This document shows positions 7,223-15,111 of a DNA stretch of 39,988 bases, piece by piece. The stretch comes from Asaia bogorensis. Lineage in GTDB: Bacteria; Pseudomonadota; Alphaproteobacteria; Reyranellales; Reyranellaceae. Position 1 is the first letter of the stretch. Each line of letters begins with the position of its first letter. The stretch is taken from NCBI GenBank assembly GCA_945889625.1, contig CAMDCE010000046.1, positions 1 to 39,988 of the forward strand, in the 5' to 3' direction. Under the pieces are notes generated by a model. It had not been told where the DNA came from, ran no database searches, and saw only the letters and a program-made list of their open reading frames with translations. The position numbers were made by a program, and so were the translations under genes.

Positions 7223-8965
7223 ATGCCCGACACGAAGCGAAAGACCGCCGACGACCTGCGCAGCGCCCGCTGGTTCGCACCCGACGATTTGCGCGCCTTC
7301 GGCCACCGCTCGCGCGCGATGCAGATGGGCCTGGCGCCGGAGGATTGGGTCGGCAAGCCGGTGATCGCCATCCTCAATACCTGGTCGGAAGCCCAGCCCT
7401 GCCACATGCATTTCAAGAGCCGCGTCGACGACGTGAAGCGCGGCATCCTGCAGGCCGGCGGCTTCCCGATGGAGCTGCCGGCGCTGTCGCTGTCCGAGAG
7501 CTTCCTCAAGCCCACCACCATGCTCTACCGCAACCTGCTCGCGATGGATGCCGAGGAGCTTCTGCGCGGCCATCCCGTCGATGGCGTCGTGCTGATGGGC
7601 GGCTGCGACAAGACCACGCCGGCGCTGCTGCTGGGCGCCATCAGCATGAACCTGCCTGCGATCTACATGCCGGCCGGGCCGATGCTGCGCGGCAACTGGA
7701 AGGGCAAGGTGCTGGGCTCGGGCTCCGACGCCTGGAAATACTGGGACGAGCGGCGTGCCGGCAAGATCTCCGATTCCGACTGGGTCGATGTCGAGGCGGG
7801 CATTGCGCGCAGCTACGGCACCTGCATGACGATGGGCACCGCTGCCACCATGATGGCGATCGCCGAGACGCTGGGCATGACCCTGCCCGGTGCCTCGTCG
7901 ATCCCGGCAGCGGACGCCAACCATATCCGCATGAGCGCCGAGACCGGCCGGCGCATCGTCGACATGGTGTGGGAAGATCTCACGCCCAGGAAGATCCTGA
8001 CGCACGATGCGTTCCTCAACGCGATCACGGTGGCGATGGCCGTGGGCTGCTCGACCAACGCCATCATCCATCTGATCGCCATGGCGCGCCGCGCCGGCCA
8101 GGATATCGGGCTGGATGATTTCGAGCGCGCCAGTCGCAAGGTACCGGTGATCGCCAACATCCGCCCGAGCGGCGACAAATATCTGATGGAGGATTTCTTC
8201 TATGCCGGCGGCCTGCCCGGACTGATGGAGCAGATCCGCGGGCACCTGCATCTCGGCGCCCTTACCGTCACCGGCCGGTCGATCGGCGAGAACGTAAAGG
8301 GTGCGGAGATCTACAACAACGACGTGATCCGCAGCGAAAAGAACGCGATCTACAAGGAAGGGGCGCTCGCCGTGTTGCGCGGCAACCTGGCGCCCGACGG
8401 CTGCGTCATCAAGCCGAGTGCCTGCGCACCCAAGTTCCTCAAGCACACCGGCCCGGCGCTTGTGTTCGACGATTATCCGTCGATGAAGGAGGCGATCGAT
8501 CGCGACGACCTCGACGTCACGGAGGACACCGTGCTGATCCTGCGCAACGCCGGCCCCCAGGGCGGCCCGGGCATGCCGGAATGGGGCATGCTGCCGATCC
8601 CCGGAAAGCTCGTGAAGCAGGGCGTGCGCGACATGGTGCGGCTCTCCGACAGCCGCATGAGCGGCACCAGCTACGGCGCCTGCATCCTGCATGTCTCGCC
8701 GGAGTCCTACATCGGCGGGCCGCTCGCCCTGGTAAAGACCGGCGACATGATCTCGCTCGATGTCGACAAGCGCACGATCAACATGAACGTCACCGACGCC
8801 GAGCTCGCCAAGCGCCGCGCTGCCTGGAAGAAGCCCGAGGCGCGGTATGAGCGCGGCTACGGCTGGATGTTCACCAAGCACATCAAGCAGGCCAACGAAG
8901 GCTGTGACTTCGATTTCCTCGAAACCACTTTCGGCGCGCCCGTCGCCGAGCCGTCGATATATTGA
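7223..8965 (+). CDS. IlvD/Edd-family sugar-acid dehydratase
   Basis: A 580-residue dehydratase of the IlvD/Edd superfamily. Fe-S ligands are visible: C60 (NTWSEAQPC), C128 (GGCDKTTP) and C201 (YGTCMTMGTA); K130 is the lysine that is carbamylated in relatives to bind Mg2+, and DSRMSGTSYG near the C-terminus carries the catalytic serine. Length and motif spelling (NTWSxxxPC, GGxPxExP, FFYAGGLP) fit the L-arabinonate/D-xylonate dehydratase branch better than IlvD itself. It would convert an aldonic acid to its 2-keto-3-deoxy form in the cytoplasm. Divergent GntR/FCD regulator and downstream RraA-like gene support a sugar-acid pathway. Confidence 0.85.
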   Translation: MPDTKRKTADDLRSARWFAPDDLRAFGHRSRAMQMGLAPEDWVGKPVIAILNTWSEAQPCHMHFKSRVDDVKRGILQAGGFPMELPALSLSESFLKPTTMLYRNLLAMDAEELLRGHPVDGVVLMGGCDKTTPALLLGAISMNLPAIYMPAGPMLRGNWKGKVLGSGSDAWKYWDERRAGKISDSDWVDVEAGIARSYGTCMTMGTAATMMAIAETLGMTLPGASSIPAADANHIRMSAETGRRIVDMVWEDLTPRKILTHDAFLNAITVAMAVGCSTNAIIHLIAMARRAGQDIGLDDFERASRKVPVIANIRPSGDKYLMEDFFYAGGLPGLMEQIRGHLHLGALTVTGRSIGENVKGAEIYNNDVIRSEKNAIYKEGALAVLRGNLAPDGCVIKPSACAPKFLKHTGPALVFDDYPSMKEAIDRDDLDVTEDTVLILRNAGPQGGPGMPEWGMLPIPGKLVKQGVRDMVRLSDSRMSGTSYGACILHVSPESYIGGPLALVKTGDMISLDVDKRTINMNVTDAELAKRRAAWKKPEARYERGYGWMFTKHIKQANEGCDFDFLETTFGAPVAEPSIY

Positions 8966-8966
8966 C

Positions 8967-9211
8967 TTCTCGTCATCCCGACCGGAGGGCCGAAGGCCCG
9001 CAGTGGAGGGGGCAGTTTGAGGGAGGCGCGTTCATGACTCGTGACCCCCTCCGTCGTCGTATGACGACGACACCTGCGCGATTTGGCGCGAGAGCGCCAA
9101 ATGCTGACCCGCAGACGGGGGAGGAACGACTCCTTCCTAGCCCTCCCCCGTCTGCGGGGGAGGTGTCCCTGTAATCAGGGACGGAGGGGGTCATGCCCCT
9201 CATGACGAGAA
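8967..9211. repeat. Repeat cluster with copy A1 of the long palindromic element
   Basis: This gene gap is filled by repeats. The outer arms TTCTCGTCAT (8967-8976) and ATGACGAGAA (9202-9211) are inverted. Inside are a short hairpin GGGCCGAAGGCCC and element A1 (9042-9193), which begins TGACCCCCTCCGTC and ends with its reverse complement. A1 contains hairpins at 9053-9071 (stem GTCGTCGT), 9082-9101 (stem TTTGGCGC), a CCCCCGTC-type stem, and 9165-9182 (stem GTCCCTG). It is an inverted copy of the element at 9957-10108. Confidence 0.85.
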
Positions 9212-9221
9212 AGGAACGGCG

Positions 9222-9935
9222 ATGTTGAAGAAAGAGACCCGCGACAAGCTCAAGACCGTAAGCACGCCCACCGTGGCGACCGCATTGTTCAAGCGCGGCT
9301 TTCGCACCCAGGCCATCCAGGACGTCCATCCGCTGTCGCCGATGCAGGAGTCGATGGTCGGCGAGGCCTTCACGCTGCGCTACATCCCGGCGCGCGAGGA
9401 CCTGAACCAGCTCACGGTGTTCCGCGACCGCGGCCACCCGCAGCGCAAGGCGATCGAGGACTGTCCGCCCGGCCAGGTCATGGTGATGGACAGCCGCAAG
9501 GATGCCCGCGCCGCCTCGGCCGGCGCCATCCTGGTGACGCGGCTGATGAAGCGCGGCGTCGCCGGCGTCGTGACCGACGGCGGCTTCCGCGACTCCGCGG
9601 AGATCGGGCGGCTGGGCTTCCCCGCCTATCACCATCGCCCCAGTGCACCGACCAACCTCACGCTGCACCAGGCGATCGACATCAACGTGCCAATCGCCTG
9701 TGGTGACGCACCGGTGTTTCCCGGCGACGTCATCCTGGGCGACGGCGACGGCGTCATCGTCATCCCGGCGCACCTGGTCGACGAGATCGCCGACGAGGCG
9801 GTCGAGATGACGGCCTATGAGGACTTCGTCACCGAGCAGGTGACCGGCGGCATGGGTATCTATGGGCTCTACCCGGCGACCAACGAGAAGTCGCTCGAGG
9901 CTTTCGCGGCGTGGCGGAAATTGAACAACCGTTAA
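9222..9935 (+). CDS. RraA-like family protein (aldolase/dehydratase-like)
   Basis: A 237-residue protein of the RraA/HMG-aldolase family. It has the family's DGGFRD motif (119-124; R123 and D124 correspond to the substrate and metal-site residues) and GDGDGVIVIP near residues 180-190. Some members are class II pyruvate aldolases (4-hydroxy-4-methyl-2-oxoglutarate type), others are RNase E inhibitors; next to a sugar-acid dehydratase and its regulator an aldolase-like or keto-acid role is more likely. Ribosome site AAGGAA precedes the ATG. The gene is flanked on both sides by inverted copies of the same 150-base repeat. Confidence 0.82.
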   Translation: MLKKETRDKLKTVSTPTVATALFKRGFRTQAIQDVHPLSPMQESMVGEAFTLRYIPAREDLNQLTVFRDRGHPQRKAIEDCPPGQVMVMDSRKDARAASAGAILVTRLMKRGVAGVVTDGGFRDSAEIGRLGFPAYHHRPSAPTNLTLHQAIDINVPIACGDAPVFPGDVILGDGDGVIVIPAHLVDEIADEAVEMTAYEDFVTEQVTGGMGIYGLYPATNEKSLEAFAAWRKLNNR

Positions 9936-9956
9936 GGCAGCTGCGCCGCGAAAGCC

Positions 9957-10108
9957 TGACCCCCTCCGTCGCGGATTACCGCGACACCTCCCCCGAAGAC
10001 GGGGGAGGGATGACTCCTCATTACCCTCCCCCGTCTTCGGGCTAGCGTTTGGCCGCGCAGCGGCCAAATCGCGCGGGTGTCGGCGTCATACGCCGACGGA
10101 GGGGGTCA
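9957..10108. repeat. Long palindromic element, copy A2
   Basis: A 152-base element with ends TGACCCCCTCCGTCG and its inverse. Hairpins: 9968-9985 (GTCGCGG, ATTA loop), a CCCCCGAAGACGGGGG stem with a second half later, 10048-10068 (TTTGGCCGC, GCA loop) and 10079-10097 (GTCGGCGT, CAT loop). Compared with A1 the stems differ in sequence but remain fully paired. Its last three bases (10106-10108) are the stop codon of the neighbouring minus-strand hydrolase. Confidence 0.85.
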
Positions 10109-11134
10109 TGGGCCGGACCAATACTCCGGCAGCTTCGCCGCCAGCCACTTCGCCAGTGCCGCGTTTACCTCGACGGGCTTCTCTTGCGCCATCCAGTGGC
10201 CCGACTTCACGACGGCCTCGGTGAGGTCGCTGCAGTCGCGGCGCATCGGCTCGGGCAGGCGCGAGGTCATGGTCTCGCAGGTCGTGTCGTAGGCGCCGTG
10301 CAGAAACAGCACCGGCATCGCAAGCTTGCCGCCGTTCCTTGACGTCGCCGCATAGACGCCATTGGCCTTGTGGTTCATGTACCAGGAGTCGGGCCCGAAG
10401 AAGCCGTTGCGCGTCAGTGCCGCGACATAGGCCTCCATGTCGGCCTCGGTGATGACGTCGGGATCGCGCGGCAGATCGGGACAGCCGCCGCCGCCGAACC
10501 AGCCGCCCGCCTTGCGCACCATCGCCGTCGGCGCCGGCTTGCCGACCCGCGCCGGGTCGCCCTTGCGGAACAGCACCTTCACGATGTTGCGGATGTTGGC
10601 CTCGAAGCCCTTGCAGGCCTTGTCAAAATTCTCCTCGTAGAAGAACTGGTAGTCCCACTGCCCTGCCGGATGCGTGTCTTCGGGATAGACGCTGCGGTCG
10701 ACCAGCGGCACGACAGTCCCGAGCGTGAAGCCCGACGCGAGATAGGGCACGCAGAGGCTGGCCACACCCACCGTCTTCTCCGGATGGTGGCTCGCGATGT
10801 TCCAGACCACCGGGCTGCCCCAGTCGTGGCCGATCCACACGGCCTTGTCGCGGCCAAGCGACGCCAGCAGCTCCAGCATGTCGGCGACGATGTTCTCCTG
10901 CGTGAAATCCTCGTGCCGCGTGTAGGTGCTCGACCGTCCATAGCCTCGCATGTCGGGCGCGATGCAGCGGAAGCCCAGTGCCGCGAAGACCGGCAACTGG
11001 TGCCGCCAGCTGAGCGAGAGCTCGGGCCAGCCGTGGCAGAAAATAAGCAGCGGCGCGGCTTCCGCTCCGCAGGCCAGATAGCCGGTGGTGTGGCGGGCGG
11101 ACTTGACGGTGTGTTCGGTGATCGGGAATGTCAT
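10106..11134 (-). CDS. Alpha/beta hydrolase, epoxide-hydrolase-like
   Basis: A 342-residue soluble alpha/beta hydrolase. HGWPE (residues 34-38) supplies the oxyanion hole, the nucleophile is D104 in GHDWG (102-106), and H313 (KSGHWMAQEKP) is the catalytic histidine; an Asp nucleophile plus HGxP is the epoxide hydrolase/dehalogenase pattern. A cap region lies between about residues 130 and 250. It probably opens an epoxide or a related ester. No signal peptide. The stop codon is provided by the terminal bases of repeat A2, so the repeat begins exactly where the protein ends. Confidence 0.85.
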   Translation of the reverse strand: MTFPITEHTVKSARHTTGYLACGAEAAPLLIFCHGWPELSLSWRHQLPVFAALGFRCIAPDMRGYGRSSTYTRHEDFTQENIVADMLELLASLGRDKAVWIGHDWGSPVVWNIASHHPEKTVGVASLCVPYLASGFTLGTVVPLVDRSVYPEDTHPAGQWDYQFFYEENFDKACKGFEANIRNIVKVLFRKGDPARVGKPAPTAMVRKAGGWFGGGGCPDLPRDPDVITEADMEAYVAALTRNGFFGPDSWYMNHKANGVYAATSRNGGKLAMPVLFLHGAYDTTCETMTSRLPEPMRRDCSDLTEAVVKSGHWMAQEKPVEVNAALAKWLAAKLPEYWSGP

Positions 11135-11179
11135 CCGTCAAGCCTGCCCCGAGGACGCGCGCTCAGCAACCGGAGGAAG

Positions 11180-11521
11180 ATGTCGTCGAAGATCCTTGTG
11201 CGGCTGATGGTCGAGCGGCCCGGCGAGCGCGCGGCGGCCGACGACGCCGAGGTACTTCTGGAGATGCTGCGGTCGTTCGGCTCGGTCGACGCTCCGGCCA
11301 TCGAGAAATACTGGAAGATCGAGGAATGGTTCCACGTCGGTATCGTCCTCGAGGCAGAAGACGCCGAGGCAACGCTGCTGCGCGTCGCCCAACACCTTGC
11401 CGACACCTGGCATTGGGGGCCGGGCCGGCACTGGGCGATATGGGACCTGCGCCTGCACGGCGCCTTCAAAATCGAGCGCCTGGCCGCGCACGCGCGTTGG
11501 GCGCATATCGAGATCGTCTGA
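11180..11521 (+). CDS. Hypothetical 113-residue protein
   Basis: A small acidic-to-neutral protein (MSSKILVRLMVERP start) with two helices, a WKIEEWFHVGIVLE strand region and WHWGPGRHWAIWDL, a tryptophan- and histidine-rich centre; no family recognised. The ATG at 11180 follows GGAGGAAG closely, and the frame upstream of it is low-quality, so this start is preferred. It lies 12 bases before the crotonase gene in the same direction, suggesting one operon, and is divergent from the epoxide-hydrolase-like gene across 45 bases. Function unknown. Confidence 0.65.
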   Translation: MSSKILVRLMVERPGERAAADDAEVLLEMLRSFGSVDAPAIEKYWKIEEWFHVGIVLEAEDAEATLLRVAQHLADTWHWGPGRHWAIWDLRLHGAFKIERLAAHARWAHIEIV

Positions 11522-11533
11522 CAGGAGGAACGA

Positions 11534-12346
11534 ATGGACATCGATACCGGAACGACCGAACTGCTGTGCTCCGTGCGCGACGGTGTGGCGCTGATCACGC
11601 TCAACCGCCCCGAGGCGCGCAATGCGATGTCGGACAGACTGACGCCGGCGCTGCGCGTCCAGATCAAGGAGCGTGGTGACGACCCCACTGTCGGTGCGAT
11701 CCTGATCACCGGCGCCGGCACCGCCTTCTGCAGCGGCGGCGATGTGAAGGGCATGGGCGGCCGCGGCCCGCGCGGCCAGATGAGCTTCGACGAGCGGCTG
11801 GGCGATCTGCGCTGGCGCCAGGCCGGCCTCACCGGCGCGCTGGTCGGCGCGCGCAAGCCCACCATCGCGGCGCTGCCCGGCGCCGCGGCCGGCGCGGGGC
11901 TTGCCATCGCACTGGCCTGCGACATCCGCATCGCCGCCAAATCGGCTTTCGTCAGCACCGGCTACGCGCGTGTCGGCCTTAGCGGCGACTACGGCATCGC
12001 CTGGCTCTTGACCCGCGCCGTTGGCTCGCCACGGGCGCGCGAACTGATGTTCACCGCCGAGCGCGTCGATGCCGAGCGCTGCGAACGCATCGGGCTGGTC
12101 AACCGCGTGGTCGACGACGCCAAGCTGCAGGGCGAAGCTTTCGCGCTCGCCAAGTCGCTGGCCGAGGGTCCGCGTGTGGCCCTGCGCAACATGAAGGACA
12201 ATCTCGACGATGCGCTTGCCATCGACTACGCGACGGCACTGCATCGCGAAGCCGAGCGGCTGGTCCAGGCCTCGCGCACCGCCGACCACAAGGAGGCGGT
12301 GGCCGCCTTCGTCGAAAAGCGAAAGCCGGTATTCGTCGGGCGCTGA
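11534..12346 (+). CDS. Enoyl-CoA hydratase/isomerase family protein
   Basis: A 270-residue crotonase-fold enzyme. NRPEARNAM (24-32), CSGGDVKGM (66-74) and GAAAGAGLA (116-124) form the CoA/oxyanion-hole elements. The catalytic region reads GLSGDYG (148-154): the position usually held by the second glutamate is an aspartate, common in many uncharacterised members, so hydratase activity is uncertain. Acts on an acyl-CoA thioester in the cytoplasm. AGGAGG lies just upstream of ATG. Its TGA is directly followed by the stop of the convergent GST gene with no gap. Confidence 0.88.
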   Translation: MDIDTGTTELLCSVRDGVALITLNRPEARNAMSDRLTPALRVQIKERGDDPTVGAILITGAGTAFCSGGDVKGMGGRGPRGQMSFDERLGDLRWRQAGLTGALVGARKPTIAALPGAAAGAGLAIALACDIRIAAKSAFVSTGYARVGLSGDYGIAWLLTRAVGSPRARELMFTAERVDAERCERIGLVNRVVDDAKLQGEAFALAKSLAEGPRVALRNMKDNLDDALAIDYATALHREAERLVQASRTADHKEAVAAFVEKRKPVFVGR

Positions 12347-12970
12347 TCAATCCCGGTCCGGCGCGCCCGGCGGGAAGAAGCTTCGGAACGGCCTTGCCTC
12401 CTCGACGGCACGCGAAACGGAGGGACGCCCAAGAAGCTGCGCGCGAAGGGCGCGGGTCGCAGCGAAGCGCTCGGCAATGGGATGCACCCAGTCGGCGTAG
12501 AGTAACGACGGCGCCGCCGCGCAGTCGGCCAGGGTGAAAGCGTTGCCCGCCGTCCACCGTTTGCCCTTCAGCCGGTCATCGAGCCAGGCATAGGAAACCT
12601 CCAGCCGCGCCTTGGCGTCGGTGACGCCGCGCGGGTCGCGCTCGCTCTCCGTCCGCAGGAAGTCGCCGACCACTTTCTGCATGGGCGTCATGACGTAGTT
12701 GTCGAAGAAGCGGTCGAGAAAGCGCACCTCGAGCGAAGGAACCAGTTGCGGCGCCACATGCTCGATGATGATGCTGGATTCAATCACCGTCGCGCCGCCA
12801 TCGACCAGCACCGGCATCAGGCCGATCGGCCACATCCGGCGCAAGTCGGCGAAGCCCGCCGCGTCTTCGATGCGGCGCCACTCGAAGGGCGTGCCGGTCT
12901 CGAAAAGCGCGATCGTTACCTTCTGGCAGTAGGACGAGAAGGGATGGCCGTAGAGGACGGGCTTGCTCAC
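12347..12970 (-). CDS. Glutathione S-transferase family protein
   Basis: A 207-residue GST: N-terminal thioredoxin-like domain (residues 1-75) with the glutathione-site serines in YGHPFSSYCQKV and the cis-proline strand MPVLVDGG, then IESSIIIEH (the E-S pair binding gamma-glutamate), and an all-helical C-terminal domain with FTLADCAAAP. Likely conjugation or isomerisation of a hydrophobic electrophile. It overlaps the upstream reductase gene by 4 bases (ATGA), so the two are probably coupled and work on related substrates. Confidence 0.87.
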   Translation of the reverse strand: MSKPVLYGHPFSSYCQKVTIALFETGTPFEWRRIEDAAGFADLRRMWPIGLMPVLVDGGATVIESSIIIEHVAPQLVPSLEVRFLDRFFDNYVMTPMQKVVGDFLRTESERDPRGVTDAKARLEVSYAWLDDRLKGKRWTAGNAFTLADCAAAPSLLYADWVHPIAERFAATRALRAQLLGRPSVSRAVEEARPFRSFFPPGAPDRD

Positions 12971-13956
12971 ACGCGCACCGCGCGCTTGCCGCGGTTGGAG
13001 CCTTCGAACAGGCCGATCAGCGCCTGTGGCGCCTTGTCGAGGCCGTCGACGATATCGACCACAGCCTTGATCAGCCCGCTTGCGACCCAGCGCGCCAGTC
13101 GCGCTTCAGCCTCGGCGCGGCGGTCGAAGAAATCCATGACGACAAAGCCTTCCAGGCGCAGTCGCTTGACGACGACGAGGCCCGGCACGGCCATTGGCCC
13201 GGGAGCCGGCTTTTCCACGTCATATTGCGAGACGTTGCCGCAACACACGATGCGGCCGCGCAAGTTCATCAGCGACAGCGCCGCATCGAGCACCGGCCCG
13301 CCAGTGTTGTCGAAATAGACGTCGATGCCGTTGGGGCATGCGGCAGCAATGGCGCGGCGCACGCCGCCCGCCTTGTAGTCGATCGCGGCATCGAAGCCGA
13401 GCTCGCGCGTCAGCCAATCGCATTTATCCTGCCCGCCGGCCGTGCCGACGACACGACAGCCCGCGAGCTTGGCGATCTGGCCCGCCATGGTGCCGACCGC
13501 GCCGGCCGCCGCCGAGACCAGCACGGTGTCGCCGGGCTTGGGCTGGCCCACTTCCAGAAGGCCGAAATAGGCGGTGAGGCCGGTGATGCTGAGCGGTCCG
13601 ATCAGCAGCTCGAGCGGCGCCTCGGTGGTGCGCTTGAAGAGCCGCCGGGCCGGCAGGGCGGCGTAGTCCTGCCAGCCCCAGTCGCCCTCGACGATGTCGC
13701 CGACCTTGAGGCCGGGTGCCTTGGACTCGACCACCTCGCCGATGGCGAAGCCGCTCATCACCTGGCCCGGCTCCAGCGCGTCGCGATAGGTCTTGCCCAT
13801 CATCCAGGCGCGATTGGCGGGATCGAGCGACAGCATGCGCGAGCGCACCAGCACCTCGCCGTCACGCGGCACCGGAATGGCCGCTTCGTGCCACTGGAAG
13901 GTGTCGGCGGCGATTTTACCCTGGGGCTGCTTGGCGTAGAGCCATTGGCGGTTCAT
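12967..13956 (-). CDS. NADP-dependent oxidoreductase (MDR family, PTGR/curcumin-reductase type)
   Basis: A 329-residue zinc-free medium-chain reductase. SLDPANRAWM (43-52) and GLTAYFGL (126-133) are typical of the leukotriene-B4 dehydrogenase/curcumin reductase branch, followed by the Rossmann segment SAAAGAVGTMAGQIAKLAGC (148-167). It would reduce the double bond of alpha,beta-unsaturated carbonyls with NADPH. First gene of a two-gene operon with the GST. The 127 bases between its start and the crotonase behind it are almost entirely a dimeric palindromic repeat, so any promoter must lie in or beside that repeat. Confidence 0.88.
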   Translation of the reverse strand: MNRQWLYAKQPQGKIAADTFQWHEAAIPVPRDGEVLVRSRMLSLDPANRAWMMGKTYRDALEPGQVMSGFAIGEVVESKAPGLKVGDIVEGDWGWQDYAALPARRLFKRTTEAPLELLIGPLSITGLTAYFGLLEVGQPKPGDTVLVSAAAGAVGTMAGQIAKLAGCRVVGTAGGQDKCDWLTRELGFDAAIDYKAGGVRRAIAAACPNGIDVYFDNTGGPVLDAALSLMNLRGRIVCCGNVSQYDVEKPAPGPMAVPGLVVVKRLRLEGFVVMDFFDRRAEAEARLARWVASGLIKAVVDIVDGLDKAPQALIGLFEGSNRGKRAVRV

Positions 13957-13984
13957 GGGTTCATCCTTCTGAGAATGGCAATGT

Positions 13985-14094
13985 CCTCATCCTGAGGAGC
14001 GCCCGCAGGGCGCGTCTCGAAGGATGGGCACGAGCACGTTGCCTGTGGCCCATCCTTCGAGACGCCGCGCTTCGCGCGGCTCCTCAGGATGAGG
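13985..14094. repeat. Dimeric palindromic repeat (family B)
   Basis: Two half-elements in inverted orientation. Each runs CCTCATCCTGAGGAGC, a small hairpin, then CGTCTCGAAGGATGGGC. The inner hairpins differ but both pair: GCGCCC-GCA-GGGCGC (13999-14013) and GCCGCGC-TTC-GCGCGGC (14064-14080). The right end overlaps the 3' end of the neighbouring crotonase gene and encodes its last residues and stop. This organisation resembles REP-pair elements. Confidence 0.88.
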
Positions 14095-14899
14095 TCGGGT
14101 CCTTGTAGTTGGCGGCACGCTTCTGCAGGTTGGACATGATGGCTTCGAGCTGGTTGGGCGCGCCGATCAGCTTCTGCTGCTCGATCGATTCGGCCATCAA
14201 GCCGGTCTTGGCGTCGGTCGCGACGGCCAAGTTCATCAGCCGCTTGGCGGCGCGGACCGCGTCGGGGCTCTTGCCGGCGATTTCCTTCGCCGTCTCGAAA
14301 GCGGCGGCGCGCGGATCAGCGACGATGCGCGTCACGAAGCCGTACTGCTGGGCTTCTTCCGCGTTGAAGATGCAGCCGGTGTAGGTGAGCTCGCGCACGA
14401 TATCCTCGCGTGCAAGATGGCGCATGAGCTGCGTGCCGGCGAGATCGGGCACGAGGCCCCACTTGATCTCCATCACCGAGAAGCGCGTGTCGGGTGCGGC
14501 GTAACGGATGTCCGGACCCAGCGCGATCTGGAAACCGCCGCCGAAGGCAACGCCATGCAGCGCGGCGATCACCGGCACCGGCAACTCGCGCCACAGCCAG
14601 GCGCATTGCTGCGGCCGGTTGGCGATGCCGTGGGTGCGCACCGTGAGATCGCGCACGCCGGGCACCTTGTCGCCTTGCGCTTCCATGGCGGCAAAGCTCC
14701 CCATGTCGAGGCCGGCGCAGAAGGCCTTGCCCTCACCGGAAAGTACGACGCAGCGCAACCCCTTCATGTCGGCCAGCCTGGCGCCAGCCTCGATGATGCC
14801 CTCGAACATCGCTGGATCGAGCGCGTTCATCTTGTCGGCGCGGATCAGGCGGACATCGGCCACGCCGTCCTTGAGATCGATCGAGACGCGGTCCTTCAT
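14084..14899 (-). CDS. Crotonase/enoyl-CoA hydratase family protein
   Basis: A 271-residue crotonase-fold enzyme: CAGLD (61-65), HGVAFGGG (115-122), a glutamate E144 in FSVMEIKWGLVPD at the catalytic position and D152. Start ATG at 14899 follows GAAGGA and overlaps the stop of the preceding 71-residue gene (ATGA); an in-frame GTG 24 bases upstream is less likely. The final residues T-S-S and the TGA are written in the end of repeat B (14084-14094), so the C-terminus has apparently been set by the repeat. Last gene of a TauE/71-aa/crotonase operon. Confidence 0.88.
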   Translation of the reverse strand: MKDRVSIDLKDGVADVRLIRADKMNALDPAMFEGIIEAGARLADMKGLRCVVLSGEGKAFCAGLDMGSFAAMEAQGDKVPGVRDLTVRTHGIANRPQQCAWLWRELPVPVIAALHGVAFGGGFQIALGPDIRYAAPDTRFSVMEIKWGLVPDLAGTQLMRHLAREDIVRELTYTGCIFNAEEAQQYGFVTRIVADPRAAAFETAKEIAGKSPDAVRAAKRLMNLAVATDAKTGLMAESIEQQKLIGAPNQLEAIMSNLQKRAANYKDPTSS

Positions 14900-15111
14900 T
14901 TGTCCTTCTCCGATTTCAGCCACTCGCGCAGGCGGCGCTTCACCTCGTCGGGCGACAGCCGCTCGGGCGGAGCCAGGCTGCCGTCATCCTTCTTGGGCCA
15001 CATCAGCACGGCGATGGCACGCTGCACGTCGGCGAAGCTGCAATCATCGGGCAGCCGGTCGAGCAGCGCCCGTACCTCTGCCTTCACGTCGGTCGCTTTG
15101 ACATCGATCAT
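14896..15111 (-). CDS. Hypothetical 71-residue protein
   Basis: A small, helix-rich, charged protein starting MIDVKATDVKAEVRALLDRLPDDCSF. Its ATG overlaps the TauE stop (ATGA) and its own stop overlaps the next ATG (ATGA), which is strong evidence that it is translated. The LLDRLP-D-CSF-DVQ segment resembles the N-terminal part of small antitoxin-like or regulatory proteins, but no toxin gene lies next to it and the resemblance is weak. No cysteine pair, signal or membrane segment. Function unknown. Confidence 0.65.
   Translation of the reverse strand: MIDVKATDVKAEVRALLDRLPDDCSFADVQRAIAVLMWPKKDDGSLAPPERLSPDEVKRRLREWLKSEKDK

Noticed and set aside
7190..8881. 563-codon minus-strand frame opposite the sugar-acid dehydratase
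   Set aside because: The plus strand has every IlvD/Edd ligand; the opposite frame is typical GC-driven shadow.
7223..8965. Dihydroxy-acid dehydratase IlvD of branched-chain amino acid synthesis
   Set aside because: Motif spelling, length and the divergent FCD regulator with downstream RraA fit a sugar-acid dehydratase better.
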